Shown: positions 48,593 to 61,702, numbered from the stretch's first letter. The stretch: DNA of 64,000 nt from Cordia subcordata (GCA_028554755.1 JAPTOF010000012.1:2498501-2562500); one strand, 5' to 3'. Notes: generated from the letters alone by a model not told the origin. A program made the numbers and translations.

Positions 48593-50163
48593 AACAAGTT
48601 ATTCAGTTCAATCAGTTGCGCATATGTGCTAAAAAGGGAGCTAGATAGAGAATTCCCAATTTCCATCTAAATTATCTGTGATAACCTGCTATCTTTTCTG
48701 TAGATTCTGTGGAAATTTAGTCCAATACGAAGTTAATATATAGCTAGTCAGAATCTGATCATTTTGTATACAGACAATATATCCAAAGACAGTGATGCCC
48801 AGGTACATGCCACTGTACTAAACCTAAACAAATGGATTTCTTTTGCTTACAACAAAAGGACCATAAGAAATAATCCTGTACGATCAGAGTAGTCAAGTAG
48901 CAAGTTATCGTGATTGAAGATTTTAAATGTGACTTTTTATTCTTCCGTCACAAATATTTCAGATTTTGTTGGGACAACTAGTATGCCATAAAATTTTGTT
49001 CGAGCTTAAAGTAAATGTAATGTAATCTTACTTTTAATGAATTCCCGTCACTAAAAACGCAAAAAAGGAGGACTAGTGGCCAACTTCTTTCGCTAAAGAT
49101 GATGTGTGTCTAGGGTTGCTTTCAATGACCAGTTTTAATCCAGTTGTAATCACAATACATCATGGTATAATCACTTGCCATTTTTGTATACCGAGACAAA
49201 AAACTTGGTCATTTGTATTGATGAAGCTGAGCAGTTAGAGCTAGCGGGCACCACAGGGCCATTGAAGGTCCTTTCAAGCTGTAGAATATGATGATATTGC
49301 TCCACCAAATATTTATCTTATCTCTTAGACGTGATTTAAACTCCTTTATTTTCTCGATTTGTTTTTCTTTAGCTCTTGGTGGTGCGTTTATGAGATTACA
49401 TGTGCTTGATTTAATTTGTAACGTTATCTGATAGACGCTAGAATCGCACATTTATTGCATTGCTTAACCATTTATGGTAAAAGAGAACAACATTCATATT
49501 TATTTTTAACCATTCATTAGTATTTTTAACAAAATATAGAAAAAATGCTCTTTCAACTTATTTTGTGAATATATGCTGCACTGCTACACGAAAATGATGT
49601 TTCGAAAATCTCTTCTGCTAAGCATCATTTTTTTTATGTGGTTGGACATTATTATACATTGAATTGTGACCTTCAATTTTATTCTTTTAATTTGATCTTT
49701 ATCTTTTTTATTTCATGACATTTTCTTAGCTTCTTTGTTTTATCTTTGACCATGCAGGCGAATTATGTAAATATAATGAAAGTTCTTGAAGGGAAATGTG
49801 ATCCTTGTCATTTTCTTATCTATGAGGATAAGATCAATCAGAGAGAGAACTAGAGATAGAACTCGAACACATTGCTATTTAGACTAGATTATCTCAAATG
49901 CTGTCACAACCAATAGACATGCATATTACTAACTATAAAGCAGTGACAACTTAAAGAATTTGGTCCCTTTGTAGCATTATGAGACGAGATGAATTGATGG
50001 ATAGTTATTAGAAATCACCTGAACTATTAATATAAAGATTATATAACTATATCATCGATTTATCACATTGAGCTACCTTGTGTTGTCTTAAAAGCATTAT
50101 AAAATATTTAAAAAAACAAACTACCAAAGAGGATTATGTTTCACAATCCAAACACACGAGAGT

Positions 50164-50320
50164 TACTACAAAAAAAGTAGATAATAGGCGGCGGTAAATC
50201 CACCACTTGTATGGGCATTGGCTTTTTTAAAAATCACTGCTTTTTAAACCGCTATATGTGTGGGTGTTGGCTTTTTTAAACTACCATCTGTATACAATTC
50301 CAAAAAAAAAAAAAACATAT
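50164..50320 (+). mobile_element. CACTA-like MITE fragment
   Basis: TACTACAAAAAAA is followed by GGCGGCGGTAAATCC and two copies of a GGGCATTGGCTTTTTTAAA-like block (about 50213 and 50262). This matches the layout of short CACTA derivatives, but a matching right end was not found. Confidence 0.4.
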
Positions 50321-51401
50321 TTCATTTATAGTTTGAACTTTAAACCTTCCTTATTTTAATACTCTATAACCATGCCATCACCAATCAAGTTAAAAATACA
50401 AACATTAATTATCTCGCATAACTATATATATATACATATATATATATGTGTATATATATATGTATATGTTTTATCTAAACTCCTAACTATATAATAAAGC
50501 CTAGCTTGGGAGGACTTGCATGCGTGGTTCCTTGACCAATATTAGGAAAATCCTCATTCATTGGGCCTTCAGCAGTTGGGATGACTTGGACCTGGCTAAG
50601 GGAATGAATACTTTAAGATAGAGCGAGAAAAATATAATTTGATTGCGTTTTAGTTATTTTAATTTGTAGGGTCTTAACAAGAATTCTTATGCATAATAAA
50701 GGGAAGCAAAATTAAGCGATAATGAAAGCTACATTACACACAAAAACAAATTTAAGGAAAGCTAGCAAAAAGAAAGGTTCATCTTAGGAAGGCTAGTTCT
50801 GAAAATGAGAGAGAATTCAAAATTCAAAGCATTTATAGAATTCATGTTATCAATGTCTCAGCCATAAGCATTTTACTCATAAAAGCTTTTGATCCATAAG
50901 CATTTTACTCATAATTCAATATTAGCTCTATTGGGAAATCTTAATGAATTACTTTTATTTTTATTTTTTAATAAAAAGGAGGCAACGCTAGAAGTATAAG
51001 ACTAGTTAGAAGCTAAGACTCTTCTATGACCATTCCTTAATAAAATTTTGAGCGTGTGCAGTGGTTCTTCTACTTAATAATAATCCCAAAACGCGCCCCC
51101 CAACCCACCAGAGCTCTTATTATGCTGTTGATTTTAACATAAATACTTGTCATTGAGGGGGAAAAGAAAAAAGAAATTATTCTCTTTCTTCTAATTGTGT
51201 TACAATATTCGAACCAAAAAAGAAAAAAATTGTGTTACAATAATTAAAATCAAAATGGGCCTCGGATAAAGTGGCCCGCAACCAACACCTACCTGCTAGG
51301 AGTTTGAAATAAGCATTGGTTCGGGTATGATTCATCAATGGATCATGCTAGGACATGGCCCATTGGTTTAGACTGTCAATTCGAGCATTTCAGTGTTAGC
51401 A

Positions 51402-51518
51402 GGGTGTTTGGCTTTGCTTATTTGTACTTATAAGTATTTAAATAGTAAAAAAACACACATGAAAGGGTGCTTTCTCTAAGTGTTTATAAGCACCTAAAAT
51501 AAGAAAACCCAAACACCC
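51402..51518. mobile_element. 117-base MITE with GGGTGTTTGG ends
   Basis: GGGTGTTTGG at the left and its perfect inverse CCAAACACCC at the right enclose ACTTATAAG and GTTTATAAGCAC blocks. The same family occurs at 36631-36747 with the same length. Confidence 0.75.
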
Positions 51519-52451
51519 TCTTACTCCCCCCGTTTTGTTTTTCTTTCTTTTGCAAGGTTTTATTTGGAGGTCATTTTACTCTAAATATCATGATGTCATA
51601 ATTAGACTCATCAATTGTGAATTTTTAACGCAATTACTATACAACAACTGAATAATTTCTAACTATTAGATCTTCTTCGTAACATTATGAAAGAGTTCCT
51701 GTCTATCCTTGCGGTTTAGTTTCGTAAAACTATAAAATGCAAATTGCTTCAATTGAAGAATCCAAGACTAATATGCATTATCAAAGTAAAATTTCGAATT
51801 TATGTATTAAAAAATATCAATATTTTTAATACATGAATTTTTACATACGATGAAAAAGTAACAGAAAACATGATTTGTAAAGTAAACTACTAAGTAAGAT
51901 AACATTCACCCTACCAAGTGTTTCATCAAATATCTCATTCAAAGTTATAGAAACGATTGCACTATTAGAGAACAAAAGGGCACTCTTACTTGAATACGAG
52001 AGCAAGCTATACTTTCATTTGTTATACACTGAATTGAATGCGTCCACTATCAAGACCAAAATAGAATAATATCCTTAGACTTAGATCCCCATAATTTTAC
52101 AAAAGAAATCTAGAAACTATAAGTTATTCATGTAATTATAATGAAACAATTTCAATAATTAATATCATCAAATTCCTATACTTTGCAGCGTTATAAGGAT
52201 TTAAATTCAAAATTTTCCTCTCTAACACCTCATTCCTCTGAGACTCGAATTCTCTTTTATTTTTTATCGTTTCCAATACGTTGGACACGTAATCCATCCT
52301 TGGTGCTAATAGTGAAGTGTTTTGGGATTTCATCCATTCTTTTGGACATAAAGAAACCCCAAAGTGTACTTCCCATATTTTACACAAACTACCTCCAAAC
52401 TATCTTTTCTTTCACAAATAAGCCCCTAGGTACTTTGCCAAATCTCACTCT

Positions 52452-54602
52452 TCAATGACTAAACCCTAAGCCCCCTAGTTGGTTTGGGTACCGAATAACA
52501 AACGGGTCAACCGAGTTACGAAATCCCTGAGTGAACGCGTTCGAGTTGAACCGCCACCCGGAGTTGTCAACTCGTTGATCAATTCTCATCCCACTTTCCA
52601 CTTCTTCATCAACAAAATCTCCACCGCCAACGTGTGAAGCATCATGCATAAACATGTTATTCTGACTATTCAAGTTGTTGTTGACGATGCTGTTCAAATG
52701 GGGCCGAGTTGATTGAATCGGTTGAGGATTGAGCTCAGGGAGCGAGTTGAGCCTCGCAAGACTCGCCCAGTCAAAGCTCCCCGAGTTTAAGCTCTGAAAA
52801 CTGATCAGCTTTTGATGATCATCTTGCTGAAATGTCTTGAAAGAATTCATTCTTGGTAAAGAGAAGCAACGGTCGTTGATCTCCGGCAACGATTCGAGCA
52901 CGTCGCCGAGCTGAGATGAAGTTGATGACGATGGTGAACCATTGCTCTGTTCCTTGTTTCGAACACAATCATCGTTATATATGGGAGGCTTTAATTGGCT
53001 ACTACTTGAATTTTTCTTGTAAATTCTACACAGGACCCAATCGTCCAGCTTCAAAAACAAACAATAAGATTAAAAAATCAATAGTCAGCATCTACATTTC
53101 AAGAATCAGAAAATGACGACAAATGGATAGACTGCGACACGAAACTTTTGAAGGAATGCCCAAGTCAGAAAAAAATAGTTCTGATGCACAAAATTCTATA
53201 ATATGGTGAAACATTACTTGTCACAACTCGAGCCCACACTCCTAACAAATAACTACTTGCAATTTAGGCTCTAAAATAATTATCCAACTTATTAGTTATA
53301 CCTAAATTACCTATTTATAAATCAAACACAAATCATCTTACAAACCAATGTAAGACCCGTACAGAGTACTTGATGTCCTAGCCAGGACGCACGATCAAAA
53401 ACAAAATTATAATCACACAGGACGAGCCGGTGCAAAACTGTAATGGCGGGTCCCATGAAGAATATGAATTCGGGGGGCATGATATTACTTGAGTTAGTGG
53501 CTAAGAGTCTGTTTGGCCCAACTTTTGGATATTCAAAAGTTTTTTTTGTGAGTTTAAAAGCTTAAACTAATCTGTTTGGCCCATTTTTTAAAAAATCTTT
53601 TATATAAAAGTTGAAATTGAAAAAAAAAAAAAACAAAAGCTCCAAATTGGAACTTTTCAAAAAAGAATTTTAAAAAACTATTTTTATATTATATCAAAAA
53701 TTATTTTTCTTCATTTTTTCTCAAAAACACTATTGTATATTTTGAAAGTCCAATATTAGCCTCAAACCGACTAAAAGTTTAACTCCTAAAATACAGATCA
53801 AATAATCAACTGCCTTTTTTAACAGTATTTTTATCTAAAACTTTACTAATAAAAGCTCTACTACTTAACAACTGAAATCTCACAACTAAATTAAACAGAG
53901 CCGAAGTTGGATACTTACCCTAGAGCTTCCTTGTTTTCTTGGGGGTACAGAGAGTCTGTATTCATGCATAATCCAGTTAGTCTTGGTGCCTTTAGGGGCT
54001 TTGCCAATGTAAAACACAAGTGCTTTCTTGATTCCTACTTTTCGACCTTGCGTTGTAATGATCTTGTCTGTTCCAGTTGCTTTCCAGTAGCCAGAGCCTG
54101 CCACTCTATTTGGTCGTGATCCATTTGGATACTTTCTATCCCTTGGACTAAAGAAGTACCATTCTTTCTCTCCAAATATTGCCTTGCCTAAATGTCACAA
54201 ATAATACAAGACATTATTAAATCAATCATGAAAAATACGATAACAAGTGATTTAGTTTAGACCTAAAATTTAATTTATACCCGAGGCTTAACCTAATAGT
54301 GGAGCATTCATACGTCGAGTTCAAATCAATTACATACTAATTTTGAGATTTGATATTTCTAACTTGATTGTATAATCAAACAATCGTAATACGGAAAATA
54401 TTTGTGACACAAGAAACTTACTAGGTAGCATCCATGGATCGAACTTGTATAAATCAATTTCTCCAATAATTTGTAAAGAAAAATCATGGCCTGCAACTTT
54501 CTTGCAAAGATACTGGACCAAGAGCTCTTCATCGGTTGGAAAGAACCTAAAGCCAGGAGGCAACCTCAGTTGTGATAAAGAGTCTGATTCTTGAACACCC
54601 AT
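52452..54602 (-). CDS. NAC072: NAC transcription factor, ANAC019/ANAC055/RD26 clade
   Basis: Three exons (54602-54422, 54187-53919, 53048-52452) give 348 codons plus stop. Start MGVQESD is the clade's usual N-terminus; an upstream in-frame start at 54659 is not ATG-supported by the family. The NAC domain covers about 14-165: [107 protein letters not shown]. The C-terminal region has the clade blocks [26 protein letters not shown] and [15 protein letters not shown]. Relatives are ABA-, jasmonate- and drought-induced activators. FDPWMLP carries Met where D, E or Q is usual. Intron positions match those of the NAC gene at 38966-40514. The symbol marks the clade only. Confidence 0.93.
53505..53902. 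mobile_element. Possible MITE in intron 2 of the RD26-clade NAC
   Basis: GAGTCTGTTTGGCCCAACTT at the left and, inverted, GGCTCTGTTTAATTTAG at the right bound AT-rich DNA. A second CTGTTTGGCCCA lies inside at about 53570. The target duplication is unclear. It fills about half of the 870-base intron and ends 16 bases before the exon 2 donor. Confidence 0.45.
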
Positions 54603-54721
54603 TTTTAAGATAAAATTTACTCTGCAAGTTTCGATAACTGAGAACGAATCAACAAGCAAAGAAAATGTGTATACTTCTTGGTACTAATCTTTTCGAATGT
54701 GAGACATGGTAGTTGCATACA

Positions 54722-54742
54722 TTATATATTATATATATACAC
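54722..54742 (-). promoter_or_regulatory. TATA region of the RD26-clade NAC gene
   Basis: GTGTATATATATAATATAT on the minus strand, about 120-140 bases before the ATG. Confidence 0.45.
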
Positions 54743-57700
54743 AACAAGTACGGATAGTACTAACCAGATAATAACCTCGTCATTTTCTAAGGGTCGCGAG
54801 GGTGGACCCCCTTGCGTTTCAAGACCCGTAAGAATACGAAACGTTCGAAAAGGTTCGCGTTATCAATCGGCAAGACCTTATCCAAGTGTTTGACCCAAAA
54901 AAAAAAGAGAAAAACTTTGTCCAGGTGGTGTAATTAGAAACCTTTGCTCAAAGTACATGCATGAATATAGTGGACTACTCTCACAACTGGTTTGGATCCG
55001 TTCCGTTCTATATATAAGAAAGATAATATGAATCATTCAATTAAGATTAAATTAATTTTAATATTTTATTTTAAAATTCAAATTTTTTAATAATATTTTT
55101 CTTTTTTCTTTTTTATTTTGAAATAAAGAATCAAGATTGATTTAATTTAATCTAAATAATTAAAATTATCTCTCATATATATTGCAAAAAATAAAAATAG
55201 GAGAGAATGTATGTCCGCTTAGGCCACCACGGCATTTAATATATAGTGTGTCTGAAATCGAAAGGAGGAATCGAAAACAAAGCCAGGTCGCTATGCCACG
55301 TCTCGACAAGTATAGTTTCACTATCGCTAAGAACAATAGTTATTTGTGTAATTATTAAATAACATACAATAAAAACAAGTTGTAAATTTGTCCATATTGC
55401 CACGTGCCTCCTCAATCAACTTAGCTTCTAGAAGATTACTGTGACAATTTTCGTTCTTTCATTGATTGAAGATTCACAAAACAAAAAGAAACGAAAAGTT
55501 GATTGTGTGTTTTGCTTTGGTGTTTTTGTGTGAAGAAGATGTATTTTATCTTTTCATTCGTGGCTAGATGGGTTGCGAGACACGTGGAAACACGTGGATT
55601 GCATACAAGAGTTAGGCAGAAATTTTGGGATGGTATAGTGCAAGAGAGTATAAAGTTGACCAAAAAATATAAAGAAAACAAAGCGTGCAAAGATTCTGAC
55701 CCACAAAAAAAAAAAAAAGCTTGTAAAGAGAAAGTTTTTGTAACTTTGTCACTATTCCATGACACGCTTAGATGCTTTTTTCTTGCCCGTTACAGGATTT
55801 CGTGTTTTTTAAAGTTAGTGTTTCTTTCACTCTTCGACCTCTTTCACTTGTGTGTATGCATAAGCATGATATTCTAGGAAAATTCAGTGTATGCATGAGC
55901 TTCCACTTCATAGTTTTGAATTATTTCTAATATTATATTACTATAATAGTATTAAATAACAAATATAAATTAATAACTAACATATTTAATGAGTACATTT
56001 TTTAGATTGAAAATACGAGACAACATCATTGTATAGAGACATTTTTAATCCTTGATGTGTTTCCACTTTCCCACTTTGTATATATAGTTGTTGGATTTTT
56101 TTGGGATGATTTTAGAATGAATTATTTATTGCTTGCGTAATTGAATAAATTAGTAATAGTAAACTAATATAATTAACTAATTTACTAAACTTGAATTTTA
56201 TTCGTAATGTAAACGCGCATTTCCTACGAAGTTAGGTAAATGCTTGAATGGTATTAAGGCTGAGTTGTCCCTTTAAGTTTGACTAGTTTGGTTATTTTAT
56301 ACGTTTGTGCACGTGTTGATCTACGATGGTGTCGAATAATATTGGGCACACGTCGAAGGGACTAATCTTGGATATATATTAATGATTAAGTAGTTCTTGA
56401 GAGGTTGAGGTCTTGACAAGTCCCAAATTATGTTGTTAGAGCTTTTTTGAGATACACCCAAAAGTTATTCCAGTGTTATGTCTAATAAGATTTGATTGAT
56501 CGTTGAGTTACACTTGTGCTAGCTGAACTAAATTAAAGGATTCATAACTTTATATTAGTCATATAATGGAAAAAAGGGTTAAATAGCACCCGTATTTCTA
56601 GTGAGTTGTTGTAAGTATATGTTATTTCTCGACTTTTTATTGTATTAAAATAGGATCCTATGTCTATTTTTAATGTATATTTATAATAAATTAAGAGAGG
56701 ATTGGATACTATCTGCTCAATTCAAAGCTTTTGCATTTACTAATATGTCTTAATTAATATATATTTTAAATTAAATATAGACTGAATAATAGTTAATAAC
56801 TTTAATAAAAAAAATAAAAAGAAATCGTTATTCAATCATTTAGCTTACGTTTTAAAATTCATTGTAAGAAGAACAAAGTCAATAGCAAAGTCTTATTGGG
56901 GCTAGAAAATAACATCCATGGTCGGTGCCATTATTCTCCTACTTCGTGTCAATACGTGTACGTTTGCGGCTATAGTAAGCAGAAGTCAGCAACCTCACTA
57001 AATGAAGAAAGCACAATTAGTGATACATGCATCTTTGACTTAATTAATGACTGCTTTAATTCACATTCTCTTTGAGAATAAGAAATTGGATTTTGCAACT
57101 GACCCTTAAGAATAGAATATATACATGCAGAAAAGAGAAGGATAATGACTGCGGAAGGAGTTATTACTACTTTACATAATTCTACTTTGAGAACGCTATT
57201 ATTCGAAATATGGGATTATATACTGATATCTATATTACTCATTCCCTCCTTTATCTTTTGTCGCGTGATAAATTTTTTACCATAAGAAGAAGAGATCTAG
57301 ATGATCAAGTTTTATAAAGTATATTACTTTAAATGTAAAACTACTGCACATAAGCCTGTCTAAAACAATTTAAGGCTCTGTTTGACCTAATTATAAAATT
57401 TTAACTATTGGACTCCCGAGCTAACTTTCAATATTTGAGCTAGTGTTGTTGAATAAAAGGTATCACTGTATTAATTCTATGACCTTTCATATTAAGTGTT
57501 CAGCTTTCAGTCGTTTTGAGGGCAATATTGCCCATTTAAAAGTGTAGAATAGTACTTTCAAGGTGAGAAAAAAAAAGAAAGAAAAACAAAATCTAACATG
57601 ATGTAAAAACAATTTCCCAATTTCTTTTTGGATGCTCCAATTTGAAGCTTTTGAATTTTCATCCTTTTTTAACTTTGACTATTATCTAAAAACTCTTATA

Positions 57701-59367
57701 AAATAAACTATATAAATTATTAGTTTTAGCTTTTCAACTCATATAGAACGCTTTTAAGTGTTTACAAATATAGCCTAATCAGTTTGAGTATGTCTTCAAA
57801 TAATATATGCATAAAACACACACATATCTACATAGGTATCCATGTGTTGTATGATTCAAGCAAAAGATTCACACGTTTGCATACCAAGATTTGATGTTAT
57901 GACCAGTTGACCAATCACTGCTATCAATTAAAGACTCAACGAAAGGTAAGTTTTCCATTTACTTCTACCATTCTATACAAAGTGTTTGTACCTAAGCCTG
58001 CTTCAAAAAATAATAGTGAAGGTCAAACGTTAATTTCACATCGGTTGTTCACTAATGTGACTTCAATAATAAAATGGTTAATAAGTCAAAATTAATACAG
58101 CCTGAAAATGCATTGTTTCTTGATTGAAATAAGAAGTAAATGTCAATTTCATTAATATTGTGTCACTTTACATGCATGCTTTAATTACTTATTTTTGCGT
58201 TCAATTTTTTTATCCTTAATTCTCCAATTATTTTTGCATGTGCAGCATGGGTACTAAATATTATATTTGGAGGCGCAATAAACCACTTTGAAAAAAGTAA
58301 CAAGTGCTGCACATTTTTATTTCCAGGCATGATGAATCATGTTCCCAGAAACGATTTAATGAAATCTATTTGTGTGAGTTATTGCAATAATTTCAATAAC
58401 CAATTAAGACACATGCATGTTTAAATATTATTAGTTTGACAAATAGTGGTAATTAACTAATATTGAAGTATGGTAAACCAAAAATAGCAAGCCAAACAAC
58501 AATTAGAGAAGAGCATTACTGTAATTTTACTAGGGCATCGACTCACCTATGATGACATACACTTCTGAGTAAGATTCATTGAGACTAATGGGGAACTATA
58601 ATTTGAGTTAGATCTAAAAGAATTTTCCTTATAAATTAACTAAAGAAAAAGGGTAATGCTAAGTAGGTATGTATTTATGGCATAAAGTTATGGCAACTTT
58701 ATATGCATTTAGGTAGGAAAACATCCAGTGCAATGTGTGTGATTTATGCACTTTCTTGCGCCTAGACTAGTTCCTAATTTGTTCACGTCCTAGCCAGGCA
58801 ACATTTTAGGATGCCTTGCATGCATGAAACTGCATGTACTGCTCTATGGTCATTAGTTTTTTCTTTTTTTAAAAAAGAAAAAAAAACAAGTTAATTACAG
58901 CTTGACACTTTGGTAGATTATATTAAATTTTTTTTTGCCATTCCGTTTATCTTTTTCCAAAAATAAAAATCATTTATTGATCGGCTTGATTTTGTATTAA
59001 AATTATTCACTTGTATTCTAAACGAATCTCAAATTCTCAACCATATATTTTAAAATTTTAATTTCAGTCTTATTATCTCTGTCAATCTAAAATAATCAAT
59101 AATACCACTTCAGGAACCCAAACTTTCTACACCTTTTATCCACAAAATATATCACAAAAGAAATCCTCTTTGTGGAAAGGAAAAATGGGTCCACAAAAGT
59201 ATTCTTTGGGTCTAAAGAGTCAATTGCAAATGCAGCTTCTTGGATTCTCATTTCGTATTTCTGCAGAAGCTCTGGCGCACGATGTTGGGCGGTTGGGCTT
59301 GCGGAAAATTATAAGGTGCACCTTTGATAAAATGCACCTTTATTTGTGTGGTCTTTCAGGCATGCTA

Positions 59368-59368
<1 letters not shown>
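54743..59368. other. Upstream region of the RD26-clade NAC and AT-rich spacer
   Basis: The part near the gene holds the G-box cluster listed separately. A 124-codon plus frame at 55503-55877 has no family likeness and overlaps these promoter motifs, so it was not accepted. Beyond that no gene is seen. Confidence 0.55.
55401..55596. promoter_or_regulatory. Three G-boxes (CACGTG) upstream of the RD26-clade NAC
   Basis: CACGTG occurs at 55401-55406, 55581-55586 and 55591-55596; the last two share GACACGTGG-like context and are 10 bases apart. They lie about 0.8-1.0 kb before the ATG. The G-box core is the ABRE bound by ABF/AREB bZIP factors and MYC2, which known clade members respond to. Function here is inferred. 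Confidence 0.6.
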
Positions 59369-59415
<47 letters not shown>

Positions 59416-59416
59416 T
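59369..59416. repeat. (CA)n-(TA)n compound microsatellite
   Basis: CA repeats pass directly into TA repeats, like the tract at 46989-47042. Confidence 0.93.
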
Positions 59417-59750
59417 AAAAAAAACGAAGAATCAATTCTCCCCATAAATCTCAGTCTTTGTATTATCTTGCCTATCTCTCTGTACACGTTTCTATTCTCT
59501 TTCTCTGTATGTCTCTCTCCTCTCTTTCTCTCTTTCTCTCTTTTCTATTTTCTCTCTTTCTCCATTTTAATAGTTGATTTGTGTTAATATTATTTTTTTA
59601 ATATTACTAATAGGTTGATGGTTTGATATTATTAACAATTGATTGGATTGATATTGAGAAATGGTGGTGAATGCAATTGATTAATGGGTTGCATTTTTGT
59701 AACAATTAATTCTGATGATTGTATACATATATATTTGAAGGATTGATATT
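59417..59750. other. Pyrimidine-rich and AT-rich spacer
   Basis: A CTCTCTTT-type pyrimidine stretch at about 59490-59565 is followed by plain AT-rich sequence. No gene is seen. Confidence 0.6.
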
Positions 59751-60096
59751 TATTCAATAGTCTATTATTGTTTTTTCAGTTTTCTATAACCGTTTGTTCT
59801 GTAAGCTATTATTATCTGTTTAGTGTTCTATAATTGTTTGTTTAATAGGCTACTATTGTTTGTTCAGTAGTCTATTCTTATTTGTTCAGTACTCTATAAC
59901 TGTTCTATTATTATTTGTTCAGTACTCTATAACTGTTTGTTTTGTAACCTATCATTGTTTGTTCAGTATTCTATAACCGTTTGTTCAGTAGGCTATTATT
60001 ATTTGTTTAGTAGTAATAGCATGTTATTGTTTGTTCAGTGTTTTATAAGTGTTTGTTCTATAGACTATTATTATTTATTCAGTAACATATTATTCA
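59751..60096. repeat. Minisatellite, unit about 20 bases
   Basis: Around 16-17 diverged copies of TTTGTTCAGTA-(G/C)TCTATTATTA-like units follow one another. Alternate units end TCTATAAC(C/T)G and CTATTATTA, giving a higher-order period of about 40 bases. Confidence 0.88.
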
Positions 60097-61702
60097 TCAA
60101 AATACACAGCCTGCAGGTGCACGTTGTAACTTACACCTGTGCACAGTATAAGGGCCCCGGGCTTACTTGTAAGACTTGAAATGGATGCGGTCCAAAGCCC
60201 AAACTCTTCATTCGTTCTATAACTAAAGGTATAAAGTTTGTTTATTTCCAACTAAAGCCCATCGACTTAAGCCTATTCTTCAAACAATAATATTAACAAT
60301 GTGCTGCCGAAGGTGAGCTCTGTTGTATGATGGGGTAGGGTTGTTATTAGTTCTGAACAACTACATACCACTTTATTTTTCACTTCACCCTTTGAAAAGT
60401 CAATTTGAATATAATACATGTAATATTTTAAAAAATCATTTAAAATCTAAAACAAAAGAGTTCAGAAGAGAAGGATAATTTGACGTTATTAAACCAAATT
60501 AACAAAAGAGTTCAGAATAGAAGGATAAATTTGACGTTGTTAAAACACATTTTCTTCAAGCCAAAGAGTCCAGCCAATTGACCGCTTTGTAAGCGATGTT
60601 AAATTAGTTATCTCATAAACGAGTGAATGGGTTGTTATTTATGTGTCCAGAAAAGCCAATGAATTATAAATTGACTGACAAAGAATGTTAGACTTTGTTG
60701 TTTACCCATTAATTAGAGGGTTGCATATCTCTCCAATATGGTTTTGTATTGTTGTTAAATGTGTGCTTGAATCCACTAAAGTTAGTTCGTTGGAACTTTG
60801 ATCATCAATACAATAACATTTTTTCATATAAAAAAAGAGTCCGGTAAAAAAGGACGGAACGCACCCCTTATTGATTTTCTTTTTTTTTTGCAATTGAATT
60901 TTTTTAGAGCCAGGAGAATTTTAATTAAAATTATTATTTCAACTAAACCGTTTCATGAGAATCTTATCACAAAGTTTATTTAAAATCTTAAATTTAAAAA
61001 ATATTTATAAAAATTATATATTTTTCACATTTTCAATTTCAGATAAACTTATAACAAACCCAATAAAAGTCAAACACTCACAAATTATGCCATCTTTCAT
61101 TCTTCTGCTAAACAAAACATATTCAACTTAATAACACACCACGTGAAACTCGTCGCAAAACGTCGACGTCTCTTGAATTTTTTTAAAACTACGATAAGAT
61201 TTGATGTATCGTCTTTTGACAACAAAGAGAAATTTATTTTAATCTTCTGTGGTCCCTCATTTTTATCACTTTTTAAAAAAAATAAAGAAAGAAAATTGGA
61301 TTCATATTAAATAGATTGAATTATTGGAGGAAACAAGCGTAAGATTTAGGCTTAGTTTATGCATAAAATCATGGCTGATCAACTAATGATAATCGTGTAG
61401 GGGAAAAACAATCCAAATTTAAATAATCTCTTGCCTGGCAAATTAAGTCATTGACCATATCTGTTTGCAACCATGGCATTAAGATCTTCTTTTATTTGTT
61501 TTTTATTTTTTCAGTTACAACGTTACTTTCATTAATAATGATATAAAAAATAATGAGGTTTAACTTATGCTAGAGGTAGGTCAATTACAAATTACAACGT
61601 ATGTTAACTAAATCAGGGGTATATTGATGATCCAATCAAGAGGTTATTCGAGTATTATCATGCTCAAGTGAATACAGATTAAGATCATATAATTTATAAA
61701 CA
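60097..61702. other. AT-rich spacer with a two-copy repeat at 60451-60546
   Basis: The repeat units 60451-60495 and 60501-60546 share AACAAAAGAGTTCAGAA(G/T)A and TTTGACGTT(A/G)TTAAA. No gene is seen in the rest. Confidence 0.7.

Larger units (their letters stand above)
40678..52451. other. Repeat-rich spacer between the two NAC genes
   Basis: Nearly 12 kb of AT-rich DNA with no supported gene. A SINE-like copy may lie at about 40840-40950 (GGATTCGAATTTC B box, then an AATAAT/AAATA tail). Poly-C at about 44549-44563, (TA)/(TATG) microsatellite at 44588-44636, (TA)n at 45648-45668 and (AAT)n at 47312-47341. Other elements are listed separately. The rest shows no recognisable feature. Confidence 0.6.

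Noticed and set aside
41000..52000. Possible CRISPR-like or regularly spaced repeats in the NAC spacer
   Set aside because: Repeats present are microsatellites, MITEs and SINE-like copies; no regular spacer-repeat pattern, and the DNA is from a plant.
55503..55877. 124-codon plus-strand open frame
   Set aside because: No family likeness; it overlaps the G-box promoter region and contains a poly-Lys run from an A tract.
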